A program made the position numbers and the translations under genes. A stretch of 64,000 nt of DNA from JAGNNV01 sp031412915 (GTDB taxonomy: Bacteria; Acidobacteriota; Vicinamibacteria; Fen-336; JAGNNV01). Below, in pieces: positions 26,600 through 35,005 of this stretch. Each line of letters starts with the position of its first letter. Within the stretch, counting starts at the first letter, position 1. The notes beneath the pieces are model-generated. The model was not told the origin of the DNA. It did no database searches and worked only from the letters and a program-made list of their open reading frames with translations. The stretch is from positions 62,001 to 126,000 of the forward strand of contig JANODX010000123.1 of assembly GCA_031412915.1 (NCBI GenBank), written 5' to 3'.

Positions 26600-27784
26600 T
26601 TGCCAGAAGGAGCTAGTGACCGCGGCCAGTCCCGTCGTATCCGCCGGGTTTTCGAGAACCACTACGGGGAACCCGCTCTCATGGTCAGAGGTCCGGGACG
26701 GGTCAATCTCATCGGGGAACACACGGACTTCAACCTGGGCTTCGTGTTGCCGGGGGCCGTGGACAAGGGTATCTGGCTGGCCATACGTCCTCGGAAGGAC
26801 GAGAGTTGTCGCTTCCACGCGGCGGACACAGGAGAATGCCTCGAAACCAGTACTCCCGGGCTGACCCGTTCCGAACTCGGCTGGCCCAACTACCTGCTGG
26901 GCGTCTACTCTGAGATTTCGCAAGACGGTCATTCCCCCCCGGGTGTGGACTGCGTATTCGGGGGAAACCTTCCCATCGGCAGCGGGATGTCCTCCTCCGC
27001 CGCGCTGGAATGCGCCTTCGCCTTCGGGCTGAACGAGCTCTTCTCGATCGGATACGACCGCCTTTCCCTGGCCCGCCTGGGTCAGCGCGTCGAGAACCGT
27101 TTCGTGGGCGTGAACTGCGGCATCATGGATCAATTCGCATCCCTTCTTGGCCGAGACCGTCACTTGATCCGCCTGGATTGCCGCGATCTCAGCTACGAGT
27201 ACATTCCCTTCGCAGAGCCCGGCCTGGTCGTGGTTCTGTGCGATACCCGGATCCGTCGATCCCTCGCCACGGGCGGCGAATACAATGCGCGACGTGCCCA
27301 ATGCGAAGCCGGTGCGGCTCTCCTGGGATCGCGCCACCGAGAGGTTCATAGCCTGCGGGACGTGACCGAGGACATGTTGGAAGCCGCGCGCCCAAGGATG
27401 GATCCGATCGTGTTCACCCGATGCTCGTACGTCATCCGGGAAAACCGGAGGGTCCTCGATGCGTGCGATGACCTCGCGAGGCAGGACTACGCGAGTTTCG
27501 GTCGACGCATGAACGAGAGCCACCGGGGTTTGCAGAACGATTACCAGGTCTCCTGCCCAGAGCTCGACATCCTGGCCGAAAGCGCCCAGGCCATCCCCGG
27601 CGTCCTGGGCAGCCGCATGATGGGCGCAGGCTTCGGGGGGTGCACCATCAACCTGGTCTGGGAGGCTGAACTGGAGTCCTTCCGGGCCCGGATGGCCGAG
27701 ATCTACCATCACAAGCTCCTAAGCGAACCATGGCTCCATGTCTGCCGCTTGACCGGCGGAACCGAAATTGTTCAGGGACCGTGA
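26600..27784 (+). CDS. galK: Galactokinase
   Basis: A 394-residue GHMP kinase phosphorylating galactose at C1 (Leloir pathway). The signature GPGRVNLIGEHTDFNLGFVLP is near residue 30, the ATP loop LPIGSGMSSSAALECAFAFG near 125 and the third motif GSRMMGAGFGGCTINLV near 340. The catalytic Asp is in VNCGIMDQFASLLG. The start is uncertain: TTG 26600 gives the expected ~20 residues before the signature but lacks a clear ribosome binding site. A good site (AGAAGGAG) precedes GTG 26615, which is in another frame. The stop overlaps the galT start. Confidence 0.94.
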   Translation: MPEGASDRGQSRRIRRVFENHYGEPALMVRGPGRVNLIGEHTDFNLGFVLPGAVDKGIWLAIRPRKDESCRFHAADTGECLETSTPGLTRSELGWPNYLLGVYSEISQDGHSPPGVDCVFGGNLPIGSGMSSSAALECAFAFGLNELFSIGYDRLSLARLGQRVENRFVGVNCGIMDQFASLLGRDRHLIRLDCRDLSYEYIPFAEPGLVVVLCDTRIRRSLATGGEYNARRAQCEAGAALLGSRHREVHSLRDVTEDMLEAARPRMDPIVFTRCSYVIRENRRVLDACDDLARQDYASFGRRMNESHRGLQNDYQVSCPELDILAESAQAIPGVLGSRMMGAGFGGCTINLVWEAELESFRARMAEIYHHKLLSEPWLHVCRLTGGTEIVQGP

Positions 27785-28848
27785 CCAGACTCGACATGGA
27801 GACCCCCTTGTTCGATCGTCCGCATCGCCGCTTGAACCTGTTGACCGGGGAGTACGTTTTGGTGAGTCCGGAACGGACACAGCGCCCCTGGCAAGGCAGG
27901 ATCGAACGCACCGCCGGGGAGGCCCGGCCCGCCTACGATCCGGGCTGCTACCTCTGCGCGGGCAACCTGCGGGCGGGGGGCCGCCGCAATCCGGACTACA
28001 CGGGAACCTTCGTCTTCGACAACGACTTCGCCGCCCTCATGCCGAAGGAGAGCGGGAAAGCGCCCGCGGCCAGGGCCGGCCTGATGGTGGCCGAGCCCGA
28101 AAGCGGAGTCTGCCGGGTCGTGTGCTTCTCGCCCCGCCACGACCTGAGCGTGCCGGAGATGAGCGTGCCGGAACTCGTGGCCGTGCTGGACGCCTGGACC
28201 GAGGAAACCCGCAGCCTGGGCGCTCGCGCCGACATCGAGTGCGTGCAGATCTTCGAGAACAAGGGCGAGTTGATGGGTTGCTCCAATCCTCATCCCCACT
28301 CTCAGATCTGGGCCACGGAGCATCTGCCCAGCGAATCCGCCAAGGAGCTGGCTCGCCAGGTCAGCCACTTCGCGCGGTGCGGGCGGCCTCTGCTTTCCGA
28401 TGTGCTGGCGGAGGAACTGGATCACGGACAGCGGATGGTCGTGGAGAACGAGAGCTTCGTCGCTTTCGTGCCCTTCTGGGCGGCCTGGCCCTTCGAGACC
28501 ATCGTTGTCCCTCGCCGGCCCCTCCGCACCCTCCTGGACCTGGATGATCGGGATCGTCTTCGGTTGGCGGATCTGCTGAAGCGCCTCACCACTCGCTACG
28601 ACAACCTTTTCGAGACCAGCTTCCCCTACAGCATGGGCTTCCACCAGGCACCCTTCGACGGGAAGGCCCACCCCGAGTGGATCCTGCACCTGCACGTCTA
28701 CCCGCCCCTCCTGCGCAGCGCCACGGTGCGGAAATTCATGGTCGGCTTCGAGATGCTGGGGATGCCCGGGCGCGACCTCACGCCCGAACACGCCGCGGAG
28801 CGCCTGAGGGCGCTGTCGGACACCCACTACACCGAGGCGGGAAGCTGA
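27781..28848 (+). CDS. galT: Galactose-1-phosphate uridylyltransferase
   Basis: About 355 residues, swapping UMP between UDP-glucose and galactose-1-P. The catalytic His motif is GCSNPHPHSQIWATE (~167). Zinc-binding residues appear in CYLCAGNLRAGG (Cys pair) and with the first His of the HPH motif. C-terminal residues include GFHQAPFDG and WILHLHVYPPLLRS. GTG 27781 overlaps the galK stop by four bases (GTGA), suggesting coupling; ATG 27796 is the alternative, five codons in. No galE or galM is present in the window, so the epimerase must be elsewhere. Confidence 0.95.
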   Translation: MTRLDMETPLFDRPHRRLNLLTGEYVLVSPERTQRPWQGRIERTAGEARPAYDPGCYLCAGNLRAGGRRNPDYTGTFVFDNDFAALMPKESGKAPAARAGLMVAEPESGVCRVVCFSPRHDLSVPEMSVPELVAVLDAWTEETRSLGARADIECVQIFENKGELMGCSNPHPHSQIWATEHLPSESAKELARQVSHFARCGRPLLSDVLAEELDHGQRMVVENESFVAFVPFWAAWPFETIVVPRRPLRTLLDLDDRDRLRLADLLKRLTTRYDNLFETSFPYSMGFHQAPFDGKAHPEWILHLHVYPPLLRSATVRKFMVGFEMLGMPGRDLTPEHAAERLRALSDTHYTEAGS

Positions 28849-28915
28849 TTCCAGGAGCCGCCGTTCGTGTGATGCCTGCGCCCCTCTCCGAGGGCAGGTT
28901 GGCTGGCCCCGCGGC

Positions 28916-30049
28916 CTATCGACTCGCCGGACGGAGGCGAGTGACCTGAGTCGAGACGGTTTGGTTCCCCCCGAAACCGCCGACGGTCCACCACGCGCCG
29001 CCCATCGCGACCAGGCCGCGATGATCCATCGATGGAGCGGGTAGCCGCGGACCCTCGACCCACACGTTGCGCTCGATGTCGTAGATCCAACTCGCGGCTT
29101 CGGGCTCCGAGGGCTGGCCGTCGTAGCCGACACCGTTGTAGTTGTAAGGGTTCGACGTCCCCCCCACGAACATGACGCCGACCACGCCGCCCGTCTGCAC
29201 GGCCCCGGCCGCGGCCCGGTATCGGGACCCACCGGGGTGAGAGGCGATCCGTCGCCAGGCCACGGCGGTCGGATCCAGGGGGTCGATGTCTCCTCGATAG
29301 CACTCGGGATTGATCGCGTACTTGGGAGACTTCGGAACCTGCACCTTGGCCCCGCCGCAGTAGACGATCGCGTCGCGGGCGATTCCGCCCGCATGTCCAA
29401 ACACCGGGGTTCCCGGAACCGGAGTGGCGCGCCTCCACCGGTCGAGGGCGGGATCGTAGACCTGAACCGCATCGATGTTGTTCGCGACCGACCAGCCGCT
29501 GATCAGAAAGATCAGGCGATCGCGCCACACCGCCGATACGGTGTCGTCCACCGGCACGGGTATGTCCGTGCCCCGCGAATAGCTGCGGTTCCGGACATCG
29601 TAGATGTCCACCGCCGGACTGGTCGTCTCCTTGCCGTCCGCGGCCACGGAATACCCGCCGAACACGTACACGCGCTCGCCGAAGGCCTGAGCGGTGGCGG
29701 CGAGCCGTCCCACCGGGCCCGGCACGTCCGGCAGCGCCTCCCACCGGCCCAGGGCGAGGTCGAGCGTCCAGGCATGGGTGGTGATGGCGCGGAAGTCCTT
29801 GCCCGCGGAGAGGCCCAGAAAGCTGAAGATCCGATCTCGCCCGTCCACCGTGGATCCGGCCACCGCGTTGTTCGCGAGCGCCTCGGGCAACGGTGGTCCG
29901 GCCTCGACCTTGAACGCCGGAGCCGCGGCCGCAGGCGAGGCCCGGTCCGCCCCTGAATCCGCCTGCCCGGTTGTGGGTCCGGGATCGCGGCACGCCGTCA
30001 TCGCCGAAATCAGCAGGAGAAATACTTGTTTGAATCCGCGTGCGCTCAT
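28916..30049 (-). CDS. Kelch-repeat lipoprotein
   Basis: About 377 residues from ATG 30049. A lipoprotein signal ends in lipobox SAMTAC. The body shows Kelch/galactose-oxidase-like blades: STVDGRDRIFSFLGLSAG, GRLAATAQAFGERVYVFGGY, DTVSAVWRDRLIFLISGWS, DAIVYCGGAKV, GVVGVMFVGGTSNPYNYNG, MDHRGLVAMGGAWWTVGGFGG. About six blades give a beta-propeller exposed in the periplasm or on the surface. No catalytic Cu-ligand motif is evident, so a binding role is more likely than an oxidase. Divergent from the SnoaL-like gene at 30114. Confidence 0.85.
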   Translation of the reverse strand: MSARGFKQVFLLLISAMTACRDPGPTTGQADSGADRASPAAAAPAFKVEAGPPLPEALANNAVAGSTVDGRDRIFSFLGLSAGKDFRAITTHAWTLDLALGRWEALPDVPGPVGRLAATAQAFGERVYVFGGYSVAADGKETTSPAVDIYDVRNRSYSRGTDIPVPVDDTVSAVWRDRLIFLISGWSVANNIDAVQVYDPALDRWRRATPVPGTPVFGHAGGIARDAIVYCGGAKVQVPKSPKYAINPECYRGDIDPLDPTAVAWRRIASHPGGSRYRAAAGAVQTGGVVGVMFVGGTSNPYNYNGVGYDGQPSEPEAASWIYDIERNVWVEGPRLPAPSMDHRGLVAMGGAWWTVGGFGGNQTVSTQVTRLRPASR

Positions 30050-30113
30050 CGGGCCGACGGTATCATGTCCGTATTCGAGCGCGACCCCGACGGGTCGCAT
30101 CAGGAGGATGCCT

Positions 30114-30563
30114 ATGCGTCAATGGTTACTACGAGGACTGCTTATCATGCTCGCCATCCCGGCGGCCGCCCAGACCTTGGATTCGAAAGACGTCGTCGAC
30201 GTCAAGGCCACGCTTGCAGCCATGTGGGACGCGGTGGAGAAGGGTGACGTCGACCGCTACGCGACATACGTGCATCCGGCTTTCACGTCGTTCGGCGAGA
30301 ACGACACCTACATCACGGAAGGCAAGGAGGCGGAGGTCCGCAACTATCGCGACTATCTGCGCCGGGCCACCGGTGTGCACACGGACATGCACCAGCCCGT
30401 GGTGACGGTGCGTGGCGAGGTCGCGTGGATCACCTACTACTGGACCGACTCGGGGCTGAGCGACGGCAAGCGCTTCAGTTCACGCGGCAAGTCCACGCGC
30501 ATCTTCGTCCGCGAGGGTGGTCGCTGGCTTTGCACCCACGGCCACTACACCGCGGTTCCCTGA
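30114..30563 (+). CDS. Secreted SnoaL/DUF4440-like protein
   Basis: A 149-residue protein starting at ATG 30114, six bases after an AGGAGG; ATG 30108 overlaps that site and is less likely. The signal peptide spans ~1-20 (LLRGLLIMLAIPAAAQT). The body has ATLAAMWDAVEKGDVDRYAT, HPAFTSFGEND, AWITYYWTD and EGGRWLCTHGHYTAVP, the common pattern of DUF4440/NTF2-fold proteins. It is a distant paralogue in style of the gene at 4112. The substrate is unknown. Confidence 0.82.
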   Translation: MRQWLLRGLLIMLAIPAAAQTLDSKDVVDVKATLAAMWDAVEKGDVDRYATYVHPAFTSFGENDTYITEGKEAEVRNYRDYLRRATGVHTDMHQPVVTVRGEVAWITYYWTDSGLSDGKRFSSRGKSTRIFVREGGRWLCTHGHYTAVP

Positions 30564-30641
30564 GACGCTTGTTGCCACCCCGAGGGTCCAGGGCCGTGAG
30601 CCGACCATAGGACACGAGCGCCCTGCGCGCAGGAACTCGCG

Positions 30642-31400
30642 CTAGGTCGCGACGAGGAACCGGACGATCGAATCCACATCGGCGTGGGAGGTCGTGTCTT
30701 TTCCGAGGGGCGTGATGGAGACGTAGCCGGCGCGGATCGCGGCCATGTCGTCGCCATCGGCCGCGTCCCACTTGTCGAAGGGCTCGGCGATCCAATAGAA
30801 CGAGCGCCCGCGGGAATCCTTCGTGACCGAAACACCCGAAGCATGACCGCGCATACCCTGCCGCGTCACTTTCACGCCCCGGATCTCGGAGGCGGATCCG
30901 TCCGGGACATTGAGATTCAGGAGCACTCCGGGCGTCGGTGGAGCGGTGAGCAACATCTCGCACACGCGCCTGGAATGCCTGGCCGCTTCGCTGAAGTCGA
31001 TCGGGCGGCCTCGGGTGACGAGCGAACACGCCGCGGACGGAAGCCCCCAAAAGGCGGCTTCGCGCGCCCCCCCGACCGTGCCCGAATAGTAGACATCGTC
31101 ACCCAGATTAGCGCCGCGGTTGATGCCGGAAAGAACCACATCCGGCTTCTGGGGCAAAAGGCTGGCGAGCGCCAGGACGACGCAATCGGCCGGCGTCCCA
31201 TCGACCGCATAGGTGGTCTCGTCGATTCTCTCCACGGTGAGAGGGCCTTTGATCGTGATGCCCTGTCCGCATGCGCTCCGCTCACGGTCGGGGGCTATGA
31301 CCACGACGTCCCCGAGATCGGCCACCGCGTCCCGAAGGGCCAGAAGCCCAGGGGCCCGGTAGCCATCGTCGTTGGTGATAAGGATGAGCGGTCGAGACAT
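30642..31400 (-). CDS. surE: 5'-nucleotidase SurE
   Basis: A 252-residue metal-dependent nucleotidase/polyphosphatase of stationary-phase survival. The N-terminal ILITNDDGYRAPGL motif carries the metal-binding Asp pair, followed by VIAPDRERSACGQGIT and DVVLSGINRGANLGDDVYYSGTVGGAREA, all diagnostic. Length matches the family. It often accompanies pcm or nlpD, neither of which is here. It is the last ordinary chromosomal gene before the accessory stretch at 31.5-37.0 kb. Confidence 0.96.
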   Translation of the reverse strand: MSRPLILITNDDGYRAPGLLALRDAVADLGDVVVIAPDRERSACGQGITIKGPLTVERIDETTYAVDGTPADCVVLALASLLPQKPDVVLSGINRGANLGDDVYYSGTVGGAREAAFWGLPSAACSLVTRGRPIDFSEAARHSRRVCEMLLTAPPTPGVLLNLNVPDGSASEIRGVKVTRQGMRGHASGVSVTKDSRGRSFYWIAEPFDKWDAADGDDMAAIRAGYVSITPLGKDTTSHADVDSIVRFLVAT

Positions 31401-31500
31401 CCCTTCAGCCTATCGGGTTTCGGGGACGCTACAAAGAGCGAGACGCGAGGGCTGAAGAGGGGGCCGGGACGCGAAGGGCGAGGGCTGCGACCTCGCTCCC

Positions 31501-31626
31501 TCAGGCCGCGTAGTAGCGCACCGCCGTGAAGTGGCAGAAGGTGCCTGCGAGCACGAACAGGTGCCAGACGAAATGGCCGAAGCGAAGGCCCTTCGCGGCG
31601 TAGAACGCCACACCCGCCGTGTTGGC
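31501..31626 (-). pseudogene. Hemolysin III (TrhA/PAQR family), C-terminal remnant
   Basis: The minus strand encodes TAGVAFYAAKGLRFGHFVWH then LFVLAGTFCHFTAVRYYA and a stop at 31501. This is the last membrane helix of hemolysin III, with the family's conserved H-x-WHLFVLAG-x3-H signature. The remaining ~170 residues are missing: upstream, the reading frame continues into unrelated sequence that on the other strand encodes a racemase fragment. The exact break is between about 31620 and 31690. This is the left edge of foreign DNA or an assembly join. Confidence 0.7.
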
Positions 31627-31660
31627 GTGCGGCACGCCGCCGCAGATCACGGCGATGGCA

Positions 31661-31870
31661 ACCGAGCTGGCCAAAGCCGGCCCCCAGTGCCTCACCACCT
31701 TTTTTGCCAACCTGCGGGCCGCGCACCTGGCGCCCGTGCTAGAAACGGAGCCGGCCGTCCCGGTTTACGACACCGTGAGCCCGGCGGTGTGGGAATCGCT
31801 GCGCCTGTGCGGCGTGGACACCGCACGTGTGAAGGATTGGGGCAACTTGTTCAACGAGGAGATCGCATGA
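31661..31870 (+). pseudogene. Aspartate/glutamate racemase family protein, C-terminal remnant
   Basis: The frame encodes FFANLRAAHLAPVLETEPAV then PVYDTVSPAVWESLRLCGVD and ends KDWGNLFNEEIA with stop TGA at 31868. This is the C-terminal ~65 residues of the Asp/Glu racemase-maleate isomerase-hydantoin racemase superfamily. The rest of the gene is missing at the junction with the hemolysin III remnant. In intact loci such racemases accompany hydantoinases, which fits the gene 136 bp downstream. An in-frame GTG at 31619 exists but the product would lack the active site. Confidence 0.65.
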
Positions 31871-32006
31871 AACATCCGATGTCAACCTGTTCCTTGCGGG
31901 CCGCTGCGCCGAGCCGCCCCGAGCCAAACCCGACCCAGGGCCACGCGGGCGGGCCTTCGCGGCCCTCGGAGGGTCGATCCCCGTACTCGGCGATCAGGGG
32001 GCGGTC

Positions 32007-33470
32007 ATGAGCGTGGCCTTTGACCTCATCGTGCGCAACGCCCAGACAGCCACGGCGGCCGACCTGTTCCGCTGCGACATCGGCATTCGCGGCGGGCGCA
32101 TCACTGCACTGAGCGAGCAGCTGCCGGCCGGCGCGGGCACGCGCGAGATCGACGCCGCGGGGCGTTATGTCACCCCGGGCGGTGTCGACTCCCACTGCCA
32201 CATCGACCAGCCCATGCTGCCGCCGATCCGCATGGCCGACAACTTCGAAACCGGCACGCGTTCGGCCGCCTGCGGGGGCACCACCACCGTGATCCCGTTC
32301 GCGGCGCAGCAGCGGGGGCAGGGCGTGCAGGCGGCCGTCGACGACTACCACCGCCGCGCCGAGGGCAACGCAAGTGTTGACTATGCCTTCCACCTGATCG
32401 TGAGCGACCCCACGCCCGAGGTCCTCAACATCGAGTTGCCGGCGCTGATCGAACGCGGGTACACGTCGTTCAAGCTCTACATGACCTATGAAGACCTGAA
32501 GCTCGACGACCGGCAGATTCTTGAGCTGCTGGAGGTGGCACGCCGCCATGGGGCGATGGTGATGATCCACGCCGAGAACACCGACGCGATCACCTACCTC
32601 AGCGAGCGCCTGCTGGCCGTGGGCAAGAGTGCGCCGCGCTACCACGGGCTGTCGCGGCCCTCGCCGGTGGAGCGCGAGGCCACGCACCGCGCGATCACGC
32701 TGGCCGAGCTGCTCGACGTGCCCATCCTGCTGGTGCATGTGTCGGGCGCCGAGGCGGTGGAGCAGATCCGCTGGGCACGGGGCAAGGGGCTCAACGTGCA
32801 GGCCGAGACCTGCCCGCAGTACCTCTTTCTCACCCAGGACGACCTGGCCTTGCCCGGCTTCCATGGAGCGCGCGGCGTGTGCAGCCCGCCGCCACGCGAC
32901 AAGGCCAACCAGCAAGTGATCTGGGACGGCCTGGTCGACGGTCTGTTCAGTGTCTTCTCTTCGGACCATGCGCCTTTCAACTACGACGACGACTCGGGTA
33001 AACGCCTGGGCGGCAAGGAGCCCGCGTTCCCGCACATCCCGAACGGTGTGCCGGGCATCGAGACGCGCATGGCCTTGCTGTTCTCGGAGGGGGTGCTCGC
33101 GGGGCGCATGCCCATCCAGCAGTTCGTCGCCCTCACGGCCACCAATGCGGCGCGCCTGTATGGCCTCTACCCCCGGAAGGGCACGATTGCCATCGGCAGC
33201 GACGCCGATCTGGTGATCTGGAACAGCGGCACGCCTTACACCATCCGCAATGAAGCGCTGCACCACGCCGTCGACCACACGCCTTACGAGGGCCGAGAGC
33301 TGCGGGCCTGGCCTGCGATGACGCTGCTGCGTGGCGAGGTGGTCTGGGACGGCGAGCGTTTTCTCGGCCGCGCCGGTGGGGGCCAGTTCCTGCGCTGTGA
33401 GCGGCCCGAGGCGGCACGCCCGCGACCGCGCGCGCAGACCTGGCGGCGTTTTATGGAACTGGAAGACTGA
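32007..33470 (+). CDS. D-hydantoinase / dihydropyrimidinase
   Basis: A 487-residue cyclic-amidase of the amidohydrolase superfamily opening hydantoin or dihydropyrimidine rings. Metal ligands are visible: GGVDSHCHIDQP (H-x-H), the carboxylated lysine in SFKLYMTYED, MIHAENTDAI, ILLVHVSGAE and the Asp in FSSDHAPF. Length and motif spacing are complete. The tail is arginine-rich (RPRPRAQTWRRFMELED). The codon choice (heavy CTG, CGC, GTG) seems closer to Burkholderiales than to neighbours. It is followed two bases later by a DUF3830 gene, and preceded by a racemase remnant: a hydantoin or ureide catabolic set. Confidence 0.93.
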   Translation: MSVAFDLIVRNAQTATAADLFRCDIGIRGGRITALSEQLPAGAGTREIDAAGRYVTPGGVDSHCHIDQPMLPPIRMADNFETGTRSAACGGTTTVIPFAAQQRGQGVQAAVDDYHRRAEGNASVDYAFHLIVSDPTPEVLNIELPALIERGYTSFKLYMTYEDLKLDDRQILELLEVARRHGAMVMIHAENTDAITYLSERLLAVGKSAPRYHGLSRPSPVEREATHRAITLAELLDVPILLVHVSGAEAVEQIRWARGKGLNVQAETCPQYLFLTQDDLALPGFHGARGVCSPPPRDKANQQVIWDGLVDGLFSVFSSDHAPFNYDDDSGKRLGGKEPAFPHIPNGVPGIETRMALLFSEGVLAGRMPIQQFVALTATNAARLYGLYPRKGTIAIGSDADLVIWNSGTPYTIRNEALHHAVDHTPYEGRELRAWPAMTLLRGEVVWDGERFLGRAGGGQFLRCERPEAARPRPRAQTWRRFMELED

Positions 33471-33472
33471 GC

Positions 33473-33895
33473 GTGACGAACCGACTCTTGATAACCGTCG
33501 CGGGCCACCGCTTCATTGCGGAGGCGCACCCTGATGCGCCCCAGACCTTTGCGGCCTTCGCCCGGCTGCTGCCCTACCGGCAGAAGCTGATCCACGTGCG
33601 CTGGAGCGGCGAAGCGGTGTGGGTGCCGCTCGGCGACTTTCATCTCGGCGTGGGCTACGAGAACCACACCAGCCACCCGTCGGTGGGCGACGTGCTTTTC
33701 TACCCTGGCGGCTTCAGTGAAACCGAGCTGCTCATCGCCTATGGCGCTTGCAGCTTTTCCAGCAAAATGGGGCCACTGGCGGGCAACCACTTTCTGCGCA
33801 TCGTCAAAGGACAGGAGCAACTGGCGGCGCTGGGGCGCAAGGTGCTGTGGGAAGGCGCACAAGACGGGCTGTTCGAGTGGGAGCCACACGTGTAG
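33473..33895 (+). CDS. DUF3830 protein (cyclophilin-like fold)
   Basis: A 140-residue protein starting at GTG 33473, two bases after the hydantoinase stop. It has the DUF3830 pattern: FIAEAHPDAPQTFAAFARLLP, HVRWSGEAVWVPLGDF, NHTSHPSVGDVLFYPGG, ETELLIAYGACSFSSKMGPL, AGNHFLRIV. Members are found in operons with hydantoinases, Asp/Glu racemases and amidases, but the biochemical role is not established. Its tight coupling with the hydantoinase supports a shared pathway. Confidence 0.85.
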   Translation: MTNRLLITVAGHRFIAEAHPDAPQTFAAFARLLPYRQKLIHVRWSGEAVWVPLGDFHLGVGYENHTSHPSVGDVLFYPGGFSETELLIAYGACSFSSKMGPLAGNHFLRIVKGQEQLAALGRKVLWEGAQDGLFEWEPHV

Positions 33896-34005
33896 GCGAG
33901 GTTTGCGGCACGCCAACGGTGGCCCCGCCCACGAGAAACCCCTTGCGCGCATGACCGTGGCTACTTCTGCGATCCGGCGCCGTGATTGATAATGAGCGGG
34001 TGCGC

Positions 34006-34944
34006 ATGCGAGTAACCCTGATTCTGACGGCGGTGTTCGTCCCGTGCCTGCTGGGCGGAACCGCCGCCCGAGCCGCGCAGGACGCGCCGTGGTGGAAGGC
34101 GCTGCCTCGTCCGATCTACCGCGAGCTGGAGCGGGTAAAGGTGGACTCGCACTGGTTCGAGGTGTACCGAGTGGCTCCGGGCACGACGGCGCTCTATGAA
34201 CCAGGACACTGGCAGGAGGCGATTTCCTATCTCATCGAAGGCGGCGAGCGCGCCGTCCTGTTCGACACCGGTCTCGGCATCGCCAACATCAAGGCCGTCG
34301 TCGATCAGTTGACGACCCTCCCCGTGACGGTTGTGAACTCGCACGAGCACTTCGACCACATTGGCGGCGATCGCCTGTTCACCGAGGTCGCCGTCGCGGA
34401 CAATCCGGCGGCCCTCGCGCGATTGGCGCGCGGCACGGGCAGCCTGGCGGGCGAGATCACAGCCGAGACCGTCTGGATGCCGCTGCCGGCGGGCTTCGAC
34501 CGGGCGCGTTACGAGACGCCGCCGATTCGGCCGACGCGGCGGCTCATCGACGGCGAGCGTCTCGACCTTGGCGGGCGCACGCTCGAGGTCGTCCTCACGC
34601 CGGGGCATACGCCGGGCAGTCTGTGCCTGCTCGACCGCGGGCGCCGCCTGCTGTTCACGGGCGATACGCTGTATCCCGCGACATTGTACGCGCACGCCCC
34701 CGAGTCGAACCTCCGAGACTACGTGCGCTCCGCGGCGCGCCTCGGCGCACTTGGCGACCTGGTCGACATGCTGTGCCCGGGCCACAACGAGGCGAAGGTA
34801 TCGGCCACGCTGCTGACCCGCTTCGCGAGGGCGTTTGCCGCCATCGGTCGCGGGGAGGTGTCCGCCGCGCGTGAACGCCCCGGCGTCGTTCGCTACGACT
34901 CGGAGGGGATCGTCTTGCTCGCGCGGGACGAGCAGAAGAAGTAG
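34006..34944 (+). CDS. Secreted metallo-beta-lactamase-fold hydrolase
   Basis: About 312 residues from ATG 34006 with a signal peptide (MRVTLILTAVFVPCLLGG... ending ARAAQ). The metal-binding motif is VVNSHEHFDHIGG (H-x-H-x-D-H), followed by LTPGHTPGSLCLLD, RRLLFTGDTLYPATLYA and MLCPGHNEAK. This is a glyoxalase II/RNase-Z/lactonase-type fold acting in the periplasm. A true beta-lactamase role is possible but not supported by specific residues. It lies 62 bp upstream of the M20 peptidase gene. Confidence 0.87.
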   Translation: MRVTLILTAVFVPCLLGGTAARAAQDAPWWKALPRPIYRELERVKVDSHWFEVYRVAPGTTALYEPGHWQEAISYLIEGGERAVLFDTGLGIANIKAVVDQLTTLPVTVVNSHEHFDHIGGDRLFTEVAVADNPAALARLARGTGSLAGEITAETVWMPLPAGFDRARYETPPIRPTRRLIDGERLDLGGRTLEVVLTPGHTPGSLCLLDRGRRLLFTGDTLYPATLYAHAPESNLRDYVRSAARLGALGDLVDMLCPGHNEAKVSATLLTRFARAFAAIGRGEVSAARERPGVVRYDSEGIVLLARDEQKK

Positions 34945-35005
34945 CCCGGCGGCCCGTCGACCGCGTCCGGCGAACGCCAGGGCCGCTCGACGGTATCCTT
35001 CGTTC

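Noticed and set aside
26615..26864. A frame starting at GTG 26615 with a good ribosome binding site inside galK
   Set aside because: Overlaps the conserved galactokinase signature in another frame and has no recognisable product.
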